Part shown: piece by piece, positions 22,401-28,540 of the stretch
How positions within the stretch are numbered: position 1 is the stretch's first letter
Layout: every line of letters starts with the position of its first letter
Virus record (IMG/VR): IMGVR_UViG_3300022602_002120
Coordinates: 62,001 to 126,000 of that record
Reading direction: 5' to 3' (one strand)
Source of the DNA: a virus
DNA: 64,000 nt
Translations under genes and position numbers: made by a program
Notes under the pieces: generated by a model
Database searches by the model: none
The model's input: the letters and a program-made list of their open reading frames with translations, nothing else
Told to the model about the DNA's origin: nothing

Positions 22401-24172
22401 GTACCCAGGCAAAAGCCTATGCTGTAATGAAGAATCCGGTAGTGCGCTCATTTGATAGTACTCTTAAATTTGACCGTACTACATATACCAGCAATGTTAA
22501 AGTATGGTCAGCTAACACTACCTACACACAAACTAGTTTTGATGCCAACGGTCGTGTAACCAGTGGCGATATTATTACATACGCAATGCAAGATGGTAAT
22601 GTAATGATACGTAAAGCATACTTTGTAAATGCAAACATTACTACTACATCGCAATTTATACCTAGTGATTATACAGTATGTCCAACTAGTTACTTTAGTA
22701 ATGCCAATGATCGTATTGTTGGTTATTATGAACCTGCTAATACTATGCCAGTAGTAGACAGCGTACAAACCGCGGTAACTGTAGCTAATGCAGCTTCAAA
22801 TACTAATACTATCTATGTCTACAATTCTGCTAGTCTTACCAAGAATATGTATATTAGCGAAAGCGGTGTTACATCAGGTTATGTAACAGGCATATTAGGT
22901 AATATTACCTTACAGGTTAATAGTTTAGGTCACTTCTATGGTAATCTACGTAATGGTAGTACAGCAATTGAAAACATCAGTAACATGTCTAATCTACAAG
23001 TTGGTCAATATGTAACTGGTGCTAATATTGGGTTTGATGCTACTATCGTCAGCATCAACTATACTACAAATAGTGTTAATTTAACTGACACAATCAACGG
23101 CAATGTTACATTGGCTAATATTAGCTTTGGTGGCATTCCAATCAAAGTAAGTCAAGTTACTCTAACCACTAATGTAACATTGGCTACTGATACAACAATC
23201 TATGCTCGTTACGACAGCTTAGAGCAACTAATACCAGGTGTAACATATCCAGGTGCATTAACGCAAGGTGCATCATTCAAATTAAGTCCGCTATTTGGTC
23301 GTAACTATGATATTGCAGCATTCGATCCAGTACAATTTAATAAAGATGGCGTTGGTTTACTATCAATCAATACTTATGATCAAGTGTTGACCAGTGACTT
23401 CACTGACCTTGCGCTAGGCACACGACCAGAAGATATTACCACTTCGGGTGGCGAGTTTGTTGATACATATCACAGTCATGCTCCAGAAGAGTTGATCCCT
23501 GGTATTACATTTGACACATTAGACATGCGTGTTTACACTAGAATTAATGGTGGTAATGGCATTATTGCTTATCGTATTTTTGATAATATGATCAATAAAC
23601 CAGCATACTTGAAAATTTCAACAGCTAATACAACATCACTGGCAACTAGTTTAAGTATTACAGATGCTAATATCTATGTTGCTGATGCTACTAGACTAAC
23701 TGATCCTAGCCCACTGTATGCTGTTCCTGGTATAGTGTTTATCAATGGCGAACGTATTACATACTACCAAAAAACAATATACACCCCTGTAGCATGGTCA
23801 GCAAATACAGTTTATGCCAACGGTACAGCAATTAGTCATGCAGGTAATAACTATATTGTTACTGGTAATGTTGATGCTACAACCTGGACAAATGTAAACT
23901 CAGCTAATATTTCATACCTACCAGGCACAAATGTATTAAGTCAACTACGTCGAGGCACACAAGGTACAGGGGCAAATGTATTGTACCCGGTCGGTACTAG
24001 TGTAGTAGATGCTAGTGCTAGTCAAGAATTGCCTAATACAAGTTACGGTACACTAATGAACTACGCTAACGTTCTATATAATCCAGGCATAGGTATAGCC
24101 ACAGATGGTAAAGGATTAGCTGCATCAACAACAGCTGCTGCACAGTTCATGAAAGCATGGCCAATACTGTAG
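10469..24172 (+). CDS. Giant baseplate/tail structural protein (gp7 position), 4567 aa, with FG-GAP propeller
   Basis: A single uninterrupted frame of 13.7 kb. The N-terminal part (KTYKFLPTVFQSDTNKKFLA, then YVDLLDKIGYYGGLTNDHSR and FSQYYWIPNGPDPV) and a C-terminal part (TEQVYVDWLFKSSFISITHQ, then YYQDYIDEVKPYRTKIREYL) are Tyr/Trp-rich segments I associate with very large structural proteins behind gene 6 in aquatic T4-like phages. Residues about 1976-2020, 4010-4040 and 4441-4474 look like small carbohydrate-binding modules (W..Y..GD.V.Y...Y.A). Residues about 2410-3160 hold seven FG-GAP repeats. Residues 3842-3897 hold two GTGY/GQGY repeats. T4 gp7 is about 1030 residues, so the gp7 equivalence is positional only. 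No signal peptide or membrane segment. Role: baseplate periphery and perhaps host glycan contact (inference). Confidence 0.6.
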   Translation: MATRKTYKFLPTVFQSDTNKKFLAATMDQLVTEPNLETLYGYIGRKFAPTYRSGDSYVIENNTTRQDYQLEPAVVIRNNQNDVTFVADYVDLLDKIGYYGGLTNDHSRLFQQEYYSFDPKISFDKLINFSQYYWIPNGPDPVGVSTTGVQLTETYTVTRDAANGRYVYTTNGVVDNSITLARGGSYQFVVDQPGVPFWIQTETGIDGVISATPTLSSRNIYGVTNNGTDVGTITFNVPQITGQDRWVNMQTVFNADYATPIPYTQLSNKTLSQFLAAYPQYGGITGQLNGKYTIFVDVSSWSNVGEAAWTNPTVVDDDGDVIPGYDAGIVIPNAQRYNVWRVVYVDLGQKLRLDTPIAADVAAGSSLTVGGNVTVLSYDAVAGQQYVYIPSSVDVPANATVKRTDVVTSLSATQSGTNYITVTSTVGLEAKMPVVFVGNPATGGIVSGTTYYISQVIDQRTFTISATSGGSVFALTTDTGIMAVTASYTEILPSTMVVSISKGDPLLKLVHTQTVNVNEQVYIKIGLVNANKKFYKDYDGFFYESPLITAPISQLWIQDGSLAEIYSPIKLVDYSGWTIDVENDIIGQQNYTSPNGVEFTTGLKVQFGDDVTPAYYQNSQFYVEQVGDQNEGIQLVKVDELVTPELYNDEIAINYPGEYFPDYITINRASKDRNAWSRNNRWFHIDVITATAAYNGTVPTFSNGIRGQRPIVQFEVDLQLFNAGRIAKLPIDILDTTIQDAFTQLQGQSYTNVFGIDLFDSNGNPLYPNGLRVIFGADNDPLVKNKIYLLTLVQYSVDQFQQPTGTYYIQLTKADDGDVSAYDTTVVNLGIHKGSQWWYDGINWNSSQQKTYLQQPPLFDVLDSTIDLTTGNIVEGKSLSQYTRSTFVGTQIFGYNRVTTGTADIVLSRGPVAPILDANGNSITDFYLSYKNFATQGDINFQNFFNTDTFSYFNDAGKIITENVNVGYIQKILDNQTLVPKNTWLTVPEQSKQYQLFSYVYNGTNNPFAIDIAPASGEQSIPYVKVFRNFAYVTPSNWSLANNAVTISSTLSTNDQIDILVYSDEVSKTAFYQVPQNLDLNAQNVDIDMLTLGQLRNHLVGLAQNSTIVTGDVLAQSNLRDVDIKQQGGTILKHSAPTPYASLFLIDDQANFINSVRYAQQEYTKFKNKFLELSISLEGIDPTDPVTSVDTILTKINQVKNKSFPWYYSDMVPYGPLKNIVGQIGNVDGFEIFDPLKTNYEITAIFNDTQLSNQAVLVYQNNQQLVNGVDYSFSTDTPSINFNVTLNVGDIIKIVEYSNTDGNYIPETPTKLGLWPSYIPEIFLDDTYRTPTTVIRGHDGSVTPSFGDYRDQFLLELELRIYNNIKLPANTTFSDIFAVIPGKFRSSDYTLAELDQILSKSFLTWIGNNKLDYSTNNTFNSNDPFTWNYATSHDRISNELLPGSWRACYQYFYDTYRPHLTPWEMLGFTSMPNWWEGFYGPAPYTGGNTVLWDDLEAGNIRYGARQGIDLHYARPGLSSVIPVDANGNLLSPAQILCQTFNSKRSGAAWAVGQQGPVEFAWRMSSDFPYAVQQALALAKPAKYFGTLIDVTTYSPLNALYTYTTSLEGITTEVTQYLEATTNQPITQSAIDFNGDTTSGTTYRGAGYINWIANYLINQGVTPSTYLLSLIQDFQVNLTYKVSGFTDQNYLEVLAEQVSPTSTNDSILIPNENYTVYLNEKPVPIDEIVYSAVIIEKTTNGYTVRGYDLFNSYFTIIPSVVNNNASQIKVLNSTATIYKDYQNVLMNVPYGYEFTTQQQVVDFMISYERYLMSQGWTFTDVDPQLSEIKDWRLSSKEFLYWAQQGWKPGSILVVSPVSNSLNAITSGSITEGIEDSQYGSRVVDQNFNLVKNNKYTVYRTPTEFNVQLQDPASVIGYVKVSLVQYEHSLIFDNTTVFNDVIYQPESGNRQFRLKLIGQRTANWNGSLSPEGFIYNNGQVSDWYQGKDYLQGDLVQYKSQYYTALQDVPANTTFQFQYWQVLSSNEIQKGLLPNFSTLAVESQGYYDSYAAIRNKSQLAYSHALIGFRERQYLADLGLTETSQIEFYKGYIAQKGTKNAVDAFTKATINNITSNIALYEEWAVRVGEYGALTSNPFVEIPLDEKAFGVNPSVASFVDTADNNLADGITTFNDTQLFKSYGAYSANVALNRTSDSDYDNDIPTAGYVNIDDIDLQIFDLTNYVDLDNNIADMGSGYLIWVAKDFTQNWNVYRVTETNNLITAVTNSLNGYITYTTEKPHGFVKYDIFLVKNFDSLFDGFYQVLQVNGASTVLVKYAGSITDIANLTTKTGSGLLFRMDSMRFPYMENSRIYALTSPPNGWKVGDKIWIDNDAATTPVQGQPFGTQPSGTWKVYEKQHPWTLEQEVKKGLSEYANTDAFGSSVKMSADGLIIVSGAPGHNSGQGQVSTFLRDYSGNFNEALTLNPLGSNTSGFGYAVDIATTPIGDSSIAVGAPTSWSGNGLVYVYNKLLNSYSIDVSQIISGNVAGDQFGTSIAFNQDGEWMYVGAPGNNSVYAYGLKRYVQTQRQITSVNNKNTMYLSGAVTALPGDVIIQSNTGARATVVSVTSSSEIVVSSLTNFVAASLGTSGNVILGNLTVLANLSVLSSGNLTAYTVYPFNFASNAVTNSINITAFTPDATVGGDANSLSITSVSNTYIPNVDYTFDYANLRVNFTANISASSITITQRPYYALVQKLNTSNTWARFGYAVASSFDGAQVAVGAPGDTVADANGVLQSGAGSVFVYDRVIEAFNSVTDAVPGTGGQDYQTENPIANVHKVTVDDIETTAYTVVGTNKIRFTNPPDVGHVIFVEVNTFNVLEQLIGVNSLQGGLQAIQANAQFGTTLTICSNNCAIYVGAPYWNNGTEYNSGAVWKFHNRGRLYGTNTGYHLNPVFTKGDTIRLNNFEITAANISTPSSSVVSLNDLVTNINNAKILGVTAVNQNGYLRLNSDVTIVKDQLRILSGIRQTGSAGIYSAADLRVFAYMQIIVNPYGQAGEYFGSKIKLASNAYMLVIGSGRGTTKEFTTFDVNTTTKGTIFDTATTRLHDPIPGSGSVYIYELYDDPRNAVEHPGRYSFCQQLDPGTLVPGAEFGYALDIEGTYITISAPGATVTGAANNSGTVYVFRNPTLARGWGLIRYQQPKVDLDSVSRAYLYNSQTSTILDNLEFIDPAKGRILGQAEENISFKTEYDPAVYNNGFSTTADINTNVFWGADQVGKLWWDLSTVRFVDYEQDTLTYRSLHWGELFAGSSINVYEWIESSVPPSQYINTYGSAHGTPKNADDSAYVEIIRVDQTTGIISNVYYFWIYGDTHLDATLLNRSLPVQAVADYIANPGSQGIAYAAMIKSDAIAFYNVADYLSADNTIMHLDHQLVINTDMIHSEYELLQKGNPNDPIPTKLVNKLIDSLAGIDQQGSTVPDPALSLADRYGIDIRPRQSMFVDRLAAVNQLVEFVNSIFAANPIAEQFSLGDLNAQEAEPSFKRGEYNQAVATEVELSYIDTTALAPGYLVLVHSDTTQDGLWVLYSLTADKTWLIERVQSYKTSIYWNYADWYASGYSATTRPDFSVETTVDALALQAAAGIVIYIKNATGNNTWQLVVANSDGTLSVVGIQNGTLQLDTTLGDYVDNGLGFGNQDFDSNRYDQNPNNELRAIVTALYNDIFKNTLQGEFNNLFFVLINYLLTEQVYVDWLFKSSFISITHQLRTLSQFPSYVVDNQTYYQDYIDEVKPYRTKIREYLLNYTGDDTFGGDITDFDLPAYYDTTGTTPIFRSPSGEAPYTNADSNLWTSWPYNQWYNNRALVLDSIRIENAGTGYILPPVVTITSIDGNGNGAAATATINGSTGSITAITVTNSGQGYTATPTVTINGAVVGNITVIGGNANLTSLTYTVNSTAGLFMGMSANAVFASDTVIIAVDAANSQITMSSANITTFTSNAISFGYAGINSGTQAKAYAVMKNPVVRSFDSTLKFDRTTYTSNVKVWSANTTYTQTSFDANGRVTSGDIITYAMQDGNVMIRKAYFVNANITTTSQFIPSDYTVCPTSYFSNANDRIVGYYEPANTMPVVDSVQTAVTVANAASNTNTIYVYNSASLTKNMYISESGVTSGYVTGILGNITLQVNSLGHFYGNLRNGSTAIENISNMSNLQVGQYVTGANIGFDATIVSINYTTNSVNLTDTINGNVTLANISFGGIPIKVSQVTLTTNVTLATDTTIYARYDSLEQLIPGVTYPGALTQGASFKLSPLFGRNYDIAAFDPVQFNKDGVGLLSINTYDQVLTSDFTDLALGTRPEDITTSGGEFVDTYHSHAPEELIPGITFDTLDMRVYTRINGGNGIIAYRIFDNMINKPAYLKISTANTTSLATSLSITDANIYVADATRLTDPSPLYAVPGIVFINGERITYYQKTIYTPVAWSANTVYANGTAISHAGNNYIVTGNVDATTWTNVNSANISYLPGTNVLSQLRRGTQGTGANVLYPVGTSVVDASASQELPNTSYGTLMNYANVLYNPGIGIATDGKGLAASTTAAAQFMKAWPIL
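17704..19950 (+). other. Seven FG-GAP repeats forming an integrin-alpha-like beta-propeller domain
   Basis: Seven copies of the pattern FG..(V/I)......(G)......GAP, each followed by G.VYVY or similar, start near 17704 (AFGSSV), 17870 (GFGYAV), 18039 (QFGTSI), 18680 (RFGYAV), 19087 (QFGTTL), 19560 (YFGSKI) and 19840 (EFGYAL). Six end in an (S)GAP, VGAP or SAPG string; the sixth ends VIGSGRG. Spacing is irregular because non-repeat domains are inserted, most clearly between the third and fourth copies. Seven is the usual blade number of integrin-type propellers. Confidence 0.7.
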
Positions 24173-24189
24173 TTTAATAGTTGTAGATT

Positions 24190-24351
24190 ATGGATAAGAT
24201 AAATAAGAATATGGATGAAAATAAACAAGAACAACAAGTAAATCCGCAACCTCAAAAGCAACCTGATGAAAGGGGTGGAGTTTATGTTCAAGGATATATC
24301 AAAATATTTGACCCTGAGACTAAAGAAGAATTTGTAAATGGAAGAGCATAA
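24190..24351 (+). CDS. Small protein sharing a KIFDP module with the next gene
   Basis: A 53-codon ORF between the giant gene and the 204-residue structural gene. The first half is Asn/Gln/Lys/Glu-rich and looks disordered. The C-terminal 20 residues (GYIKIFDPETKEEFVNGRA) parallel residues 10-30 of the next protein (GFLKIFDPISMEVYVDK), so the two proteins share one module. The AAGATAAATA box at 24196-24205 overlaps its first codons; if that box is active, translation more likely begins at the ATG at 24211, giving 46 residues. Function unknown; a virion adaptor or chaperone for a fibre is a guess from location. Confidence 0.55.
   Translation: MDKINKNMDENKQEQQVNPQPQKQPDERGGVYVQGYIKIFDPETKEEFVNGRA
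24196..24205 (+). promoter_or_regulatory. Putative T4-type late promoter box (AAGATAAATA)
   Basis: The second exact copy of AAGATAAATA, just past the end of the giant gene. It would start transcription near 24211 and serve the small KIFDP protein, the 204-residue protein and the tail-fibre genes. It overlaps the 5' end of the longest form of the small ORF, which argues for the shorter start. Confidence 0.5.
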
Positions 24352-24354
24352 GAT

Positions 24355-24969
24355 ATGATGTCGATGACGAATTTAAGCATTAAAGGTTTTTTAAAGATAT
24401 TTGACCCTATCAGCATGGAAGTATATGTTGATAAGTGTAATGCTATCCATTATGAAAATTTTAGTATTGCTCTGGCACAAAATGTCGCTAATAAAGGTAC
24501 TAATTTTATTACAGAAATGCACTTTGGTAACGGCGGCACTACCGTTGACCCTACTGGTGTTATTACATACTTGCCTACAAATACTAACGTAGCTAATGCT
24601 GATCTATATAGTCCAACATATTGGAAAATTGTAGATGACACAAATGCAGCTAACCAAGATCCAGTTAATAATAAGATGGTTGTAAACCATACTCCTGGTT
24701 TAAAATATACTGACATTGTAGTTAGTTGTCTATTAGACTATGGTGAGCCGAGTGGTCAGGCTGTATTTGATAACAGCCAATCATTAAATGGTGATTTTGT
24801 ATTTGATGAACTAGGTTTATTTGGCTATGTGCAAGGTGCAAGCGGTCTAGGAGCTGGCTTGCCACTATTAACACATGTAATTTTTAGTCCAGTGCAAAAG
24901 GCACTGAATAGACTTATTCAAATTGACTACACCGTGAGAGTTCAAACGTTAACAAACTTGACAGCATAA
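24355..24969 (+). CDS. Virion structural protein, probable fibre/baseplate adaptor
   Basis: A 204-residue protein of unknown exact role. The N-terminus carries the KIFDP module shared with the small protein upstream. The middle contains HFGNGGTTVDPTG, and the C-terminal half DFVFDELGLFGY followed by LLTHVIFSPVQKALNRLIQI and DYTVRV, a pattern common to phage tail proteins that sit at the root of fibres. It lies between the giant protein and the first tail fibre. Start at 24355 or the adjacent ATG at 24358; Shine-Dalgarno GGAAGAG about ten bases upstream. Role as adaptor is inference from position. Confidence 0.5.
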   Translation: MMSMTNLSIKGFLKIFDPISMEVYVDKCNAIHYENFSIALAQNVANKGTNFITEMHFGNGGTTVDPTGVITYLPTNTNVANADLYSPTYWKIVDDTNAANQDPVNNKMVVNHTPGLKYTDIVVSCLLDYGEPSGQAVFDNSQSLNGDFVFDELGLFGYVQGASGLGAGLPLLTHVIFSPVQKALNRLIQIDYTVRVQTLTNLTA

Positions 24970-24982
24970 TTAGGATAATAAA

Positions 24983-26677
24983 ATGTCGTACATAATTAAT
25001 TTACCAAACGGATCATTACTAACAACAATCTTAGATGGAACTATAGATAACACCGCATCGAGTTTAACGTTAGTTGGTCGTAACTATAGTGGATATGGGC
25101 AGATCATAGCTACTGACTTAGTGGCCTTGCTTGTTAATTTTAGTAACAATGTAAGCCCTGCTAGTCCATTACAAGGACAAATTTGGTACGATAGTGGTAA
25201 TAATGTATGTAAAGTATACACAGGTAGTATCTGGAAAAACATTGGCGCTGCTACAGTAGCACCGCCTACATCAATACCTAGTACAACAATTGCTGGCGAC
25301 TTCTGGTGGGATAGCCAAAACAAACAATTATATTGCTACGATGCTACATTGGGGTGGACTCTAGTAGGTCCAGGTTATAGCTATGTATCAGGTAAGAGTG
25401 GTGCAATTACCGAACAACTTTCAGACGGTACTGTGTGGCATGATGTTGTATCATTGTACTTAGATGGTAATCGTACAGCAATTATCAGCCAAAATCAATT
25501 TACTCCAAATGTCAGCATTACAGGATTCAGCGGCCAACTACAAGTTGGTTATAATATGTCTAGTTCTGGGACACAGGGTTATATCTGGGGTACAGCTAAC
25601 AACTCTAGTTACCTAGGCGGCCAACCAGCGGCTAATTATTTTACAAACTATCAAAACAATATCGGTACAGGTAGTTTAACTTTACAAAGTAATGCAGGTG
25701 TTACTCTCGGTACTCTTGGTACACTAGTGGCTAACGTTACTAGTAGCGGCACTGGTAGATTGTACAATACATATCTAGGCGGTAATGTAAGTTTCCATGT
25801 AAACTCGACATTAAACGGCCAAGAAAAATCATTATGGGTTAACGGTTACGATGGCTATGTATATGTTAACTCAGACCCAATTGGACTAATGGGTGTTACT
25901 ACTAAACAATATGTTGACGGTAACATTGTATTAAAAGCAAATATAGCAAGCCCAACACTAACAGGCACACCAGCAGCACCAACACCTACAGCAGGCGATA
26001 ACAGCACAACTATTGCTACTACAGCATTTGTGCAAGGTGCAAATTTGGCATTAAAAGGTTACGTTGATTTTGCTAACACTATTCAAAGCCAACAGACTTC
26101 ACTGAGAGCAAATATTGCTAGCCCAACCTTTACTGGAACACCACAAGCACCAACGCCATTAGTTGGTGATAATAGTGCCAATGTTGCTACAACAGGATTT
26201 GTATACCAAGCCAATGTCGGTATGCAAGGTTATGTGATAAGCAAATTTAACGACACTATATTATACGGTTCACCTACAGCACCAACAGCGCCAGTAGGTA
26301 CAGCTAACTCTATGGTTGCTACAACGGCATTTGTTGTTAATAATTCAGGTTTATTCCCATACAAAATTTATCAACAAAATAGTTGGATGTGGATCAACGA
26401 TACTGGCGTAGGCAGTGCTAACCTAGTACTTGACGGTACAACTGTATTGACAGCTACCTCAAGTGGTGTAGTATTAGCTAGCGGAGCAACCGCAACAACA
26501 CAAAGCCAAACTTATAATGGTTCTGGTGATAGCACAGTGGCTACTACACAATATGTTAAATCAGCTACAAACTGGTGGGGCGGTAGTGCTAAGTGGGTAA
26601 GTACTGATGCGCCTAACCCAGGTGTAAACGATGTTGGATCTAATGATGGTGACATCTGGTTCCAATATACTAATTAA
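24983..26677 (+). CDS. Tail fibre protein with GTPxAPTP repeats
   Basis: A 564-residue fibre. Residues 1-130 are the N-terminal domain shared with the two later fibre proteins (SLTLVGRNYSGYG, PLQGQIWYDSGN, GDFWWDSQN). Residues about 325-455 hold three copies of the phage-fibre repeat SPT(L/F)TGTP.APTP..GDNS....ATT.FV, characteristic of trimeric side-tail-fibre shafts. The C-terminus ends in a NDGDIWFQ motif, closely matched by the end of the next protein. Strong AGGA Shine-Dalgarno. It would form a trimeric fibre attached to the baseplate. Repeats are directly visible; receptor unknown. Confidence 0.75.
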   Translation: MSYIINLPNGSLLTTILDGTIDNTASSLTLVGRNYSGYGQIIATDLVALLVNFSNNVSPASPLQGQIWYDSGNNVCKVYTGSIWKNIGAATVAPPTSIPSTTIAGDFWWDSQNKQLYCYDATLGWTLVGPGYSYVSGKSGAITEQLSDGTVWHDVVSLYLDGNRTAIISQNQFTPNVSITGFSGQLQVGYNMSSSGTQGYIWGTANNSSYLGGQPAANYFTNYQNNIGTGSLTLQSNAGVTLGTLGTLVANVTSSGTGRLYNTYLGGNVSFHVNSTLNGQEKSLWVNGYDGYVYVNSDPIGLMGVTTKQYVDGNIVLKANIASPTLTGTPAAPTPTAGDNSTTIATTAFVQGANLALKGYVDFANTIQSQQTSLRANIASPTFTGTPQAPTPLVGDNSANVATTGFVYQANVGMQGYVISKFNDTILYGSPTAPTAPVGTANSMVATTAFVVNNSGLFPYKIYQQNSWMWINDTGVGSANLVLDGTTVLTATSSGVVLASGATATTQSQTYNGSGDSTVATTQYVKSATNWWGGSAKWVSTDAPNPGVNDVGSNDGDIWFQYTN

Positions 26678-26691
26678 AGTAAGGTAAAAGA

Positions 26692-27975
26692 ATGGCATAC
26701 TCAATAACGACTACATCAGGTGCTCAAGTAGCAACTGTACAAGACGCAACAATTAACACTACGTCTACAGCTCTAACACTTATTGGTAGAGACTACGCAG
26801 GATATGGTGCGTTTCTTAATGAAAACTTTGTACATCTATTAGAAAATTTTGCCAATGGTACAGCACCGGGACAAAAACTTACAGGTCAAATTTGGTATGA
26901 CACTAGTGTAAACACATTAAAAGTTTGGAACTCAAATCTAAATGGTGGTGTTTGGAAACCAATTAGCAGTTCACTGGCACAAGATTCACAACCTAGTAAC
27001 TCAACATCAAGCCAAGGTGACCTATGGTTTGATACTATTAACAATCAACTACATGCTTATAATAATGGTTGGCAATTAATTGGTCCACCTAACGCAACCA
27101 CAGGTGGTATTACATCTGGTGCGGTAGTTCAATCAGTTAAAGATAGTAGTGGTAACCCACACGTATGTGTATTCATATACATTCAAAACATTGTAATGGG
27201 TATTTGGAGTGACGTTAGTGCGTTTACTCCACAAACTTCTATCAACGGATTTACTATAATTAATCCTGGCCTTAATTTAGTTAGTTCATCAGCTGTACCT
27301 GGATCACAATTTACAGGCGATGTAAGCAACGCTCTAGCATTAAATGGTGTTACGGCTAGCCAATTTCTACGTGCAGATCAAAATACAAATACCCCATACC
27401 AATTAGGTGTTGGTAATTTAATAGTCGGCTCATCACTGGGTCTATCTCAATTTAGTAGTAATAATGAAGTAAGAGTTACTAGTTTAGTGAATGGATACAA
27501 TTTAAATATCTATTCCAATGTTGGCGTTACTCCTACTAGATCTATAGGTATTAGTGGCTCTGATGGTAGCGTTACTATAGATAATAATCTAACAGCAAGT
27601 GGCTCGTTTAATGTTGCTGGTACTACTACATTAAGTGGTGCAACTACGTTGGTTAATATAACAACATTACAAAATAAGATTGTGCCAAATGCTAATGGAA
27701 CAATTGACATTGGCGCCAGTGCAACGGCATTTAATAATGTCTATGCTACAAACTTTAATGGTACGTTAGTCGGTAATGTGGTTGCTAGTGCGGCTACAAT
27801 AGGCAATGCAACGGTTAACGGATCTATAATAATTGCTGGTAATGTGGTTGCTACGCAAACATACGTGGCAAGTTATACACAAACAGCTGGCCAAAATTCA
27901 CAAGGTGCAAAAATTATCAGTACAAGTGCACCAACTGGCGCAGCTAATCAAGGTGACATTTGGTACCAAGTTTAA
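26692..27975 (+). CDS. Tail fibre protein, paralogue of its neighbours
   Basis: A 427-residue fibre protein. Residues 1-245 align along most of their length with the 628-residue fibre at 28541: LTLIGRDYAGYGAFLNENFV, GQIWYDTSVNTLKVW, QGDLWFDTINNQLHAY, then the GNPHV segment, FTPQTSI and ASQFLRADQ. The middle is a low-complexity shaft rich in Thr, Val, Asn and Ala. The C-terminus ends STSAPTGAANQGDIWYQV, matching the last residues of the 564-residue fibre. AAGGT Shine-Dalgarno upstream. Three bases separate it from the small tip protein, suggesting the two act together as fibre and adhesin. Confidence 0.7.
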   Translation: MAYSITTTSGAQVATVQDATINTTSTALTLIGRDYAGYGAFLNENFVHLLENFANGTAPGQKLTGQIWYDTSVNTLKVWNSNLNGGVWKPISSSLAQDSQPSNSTSSQGDLWFDTINNQLHAYNNGWQLIGPPNATTGGITSGAVVQSVKDSSGNPHVCVFIYIQNIVMGIWSDVSAFTPQTSINGFTIINPGLNLVSSSAVPGSQFTGDVSNALALNGVTASQFLRADQNTNTPYQLGVGNLIVGSSLGLSQFSSNNEVRVTSLVNGYNLNIYSNVGVTPTRSIGISGSDGSVTIDNNLTASGSFNVAGTTTLSGATTLVNITTLQNKIVPNANGTIDIGASATAFNNVYATNFNGTLVGNVVASAATIGNATVNGSIIIAGNVVATQTYVASYTQTAGQNSQGAKIISTSAPTGAANQGDIWYQV

Positions 27976-27978
27976 TCT

Positions 27979-28503
27979 ATGACAATCAATGTTTATGATA
28001 ATTACCAATGGAAAACACCAAAAGCAATGTATGTTTGGAATGCCAATGCTTGGACTGAAACAAAGTCAGTAAGCATTTATTCAAATGGCTCTTGGCATAC
28101 TCTGCATAATACCGCTGTAATTTCGTCTAATGTTACTAATGCAAACTTGTATTCGATTATGGGTAGTCCTACTGAACCTATTAACATAAAGGTCACAGTA
28201 GCTGCTGGGGTATGGGTTACTAGTGTTAACGCTAACGTTGCTAGTTTTAGCGTAAGCGGATTTCCAGCAGGTAGTAGAATTTATTTGGTTAACCAAGGCA
28301 CTATTCGGGGTGCTACAGGTAATACAGGATGGCCGGGCGGCAATGCTATATCGACTGTAAATTCATTAACCATTAACAACACTGGCTCTATCATTGGTGG
28401 ATCAGCAAATGCCATCGTAAGTGCAGGACAGGGTTATTATTTAAGTGGTAGCTCACTTACTAATTTTGAGAATAGCGGAACATTGCTAGGACTAGTTAAA
28501 TAA
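27979..28503 (+). CDS. Small glycine-rich fibre-tip / adhesin-like protein
   Basis: A 174-residue protein. The N-terminal 35 residues have two W.(N/T).....(V/I).(V/S) strands (YQWKTPKAMYVWNANAW, then SNGSWHTL). The C-terminal half carries a glycine-rich stretch, IRGATGNTGWPGGNAI, and a GGSANAIVSAGQGYYLSGSS segment. Such GG.G..AI-type glycine-rich loops occur in receptor-binding tips of phage fibres. It follows the 427-residue fibre gene by only three bases and precedes a late-promoter box. I infer a receptor-binding tip or fibre-assembly adhesin; no close family is recognised. Confidence 0.5.
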   Translation: MTINVYDNYQWKTPKAMYVWNANAWTETKSVSIYSNGSWHTLHNTAVISSNVTNANLYSIMGSPTEPINIKVTVAAGVWVTSVNANVASFSVSGFPAGSRIYLVNQGTIRGATGNTGWPGGNAISTVNSLTINNTGSIIGGSANAIVSAGQGYYLSGSSLTNFENSGTLLGLVK

Positions 28504-28505
28504 CT

Positions 28506-28515
28506 AAGATAAATA
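28506..28515 (+). promoter_or_regulatory. Putative T4-type late promoter box (AAGATAAATA)
   Basis: The third exact copy of AAGATAAATA, in the 37-base gap before the 628-residue fibre gene and 25 bases upstream of its ATG, a distance close to the 20 bases seen before the gp6-like gene. Confidence 0.65.
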
Positions 28516-28540
28516 ATATAATATTAAATAGGTTACAAAT

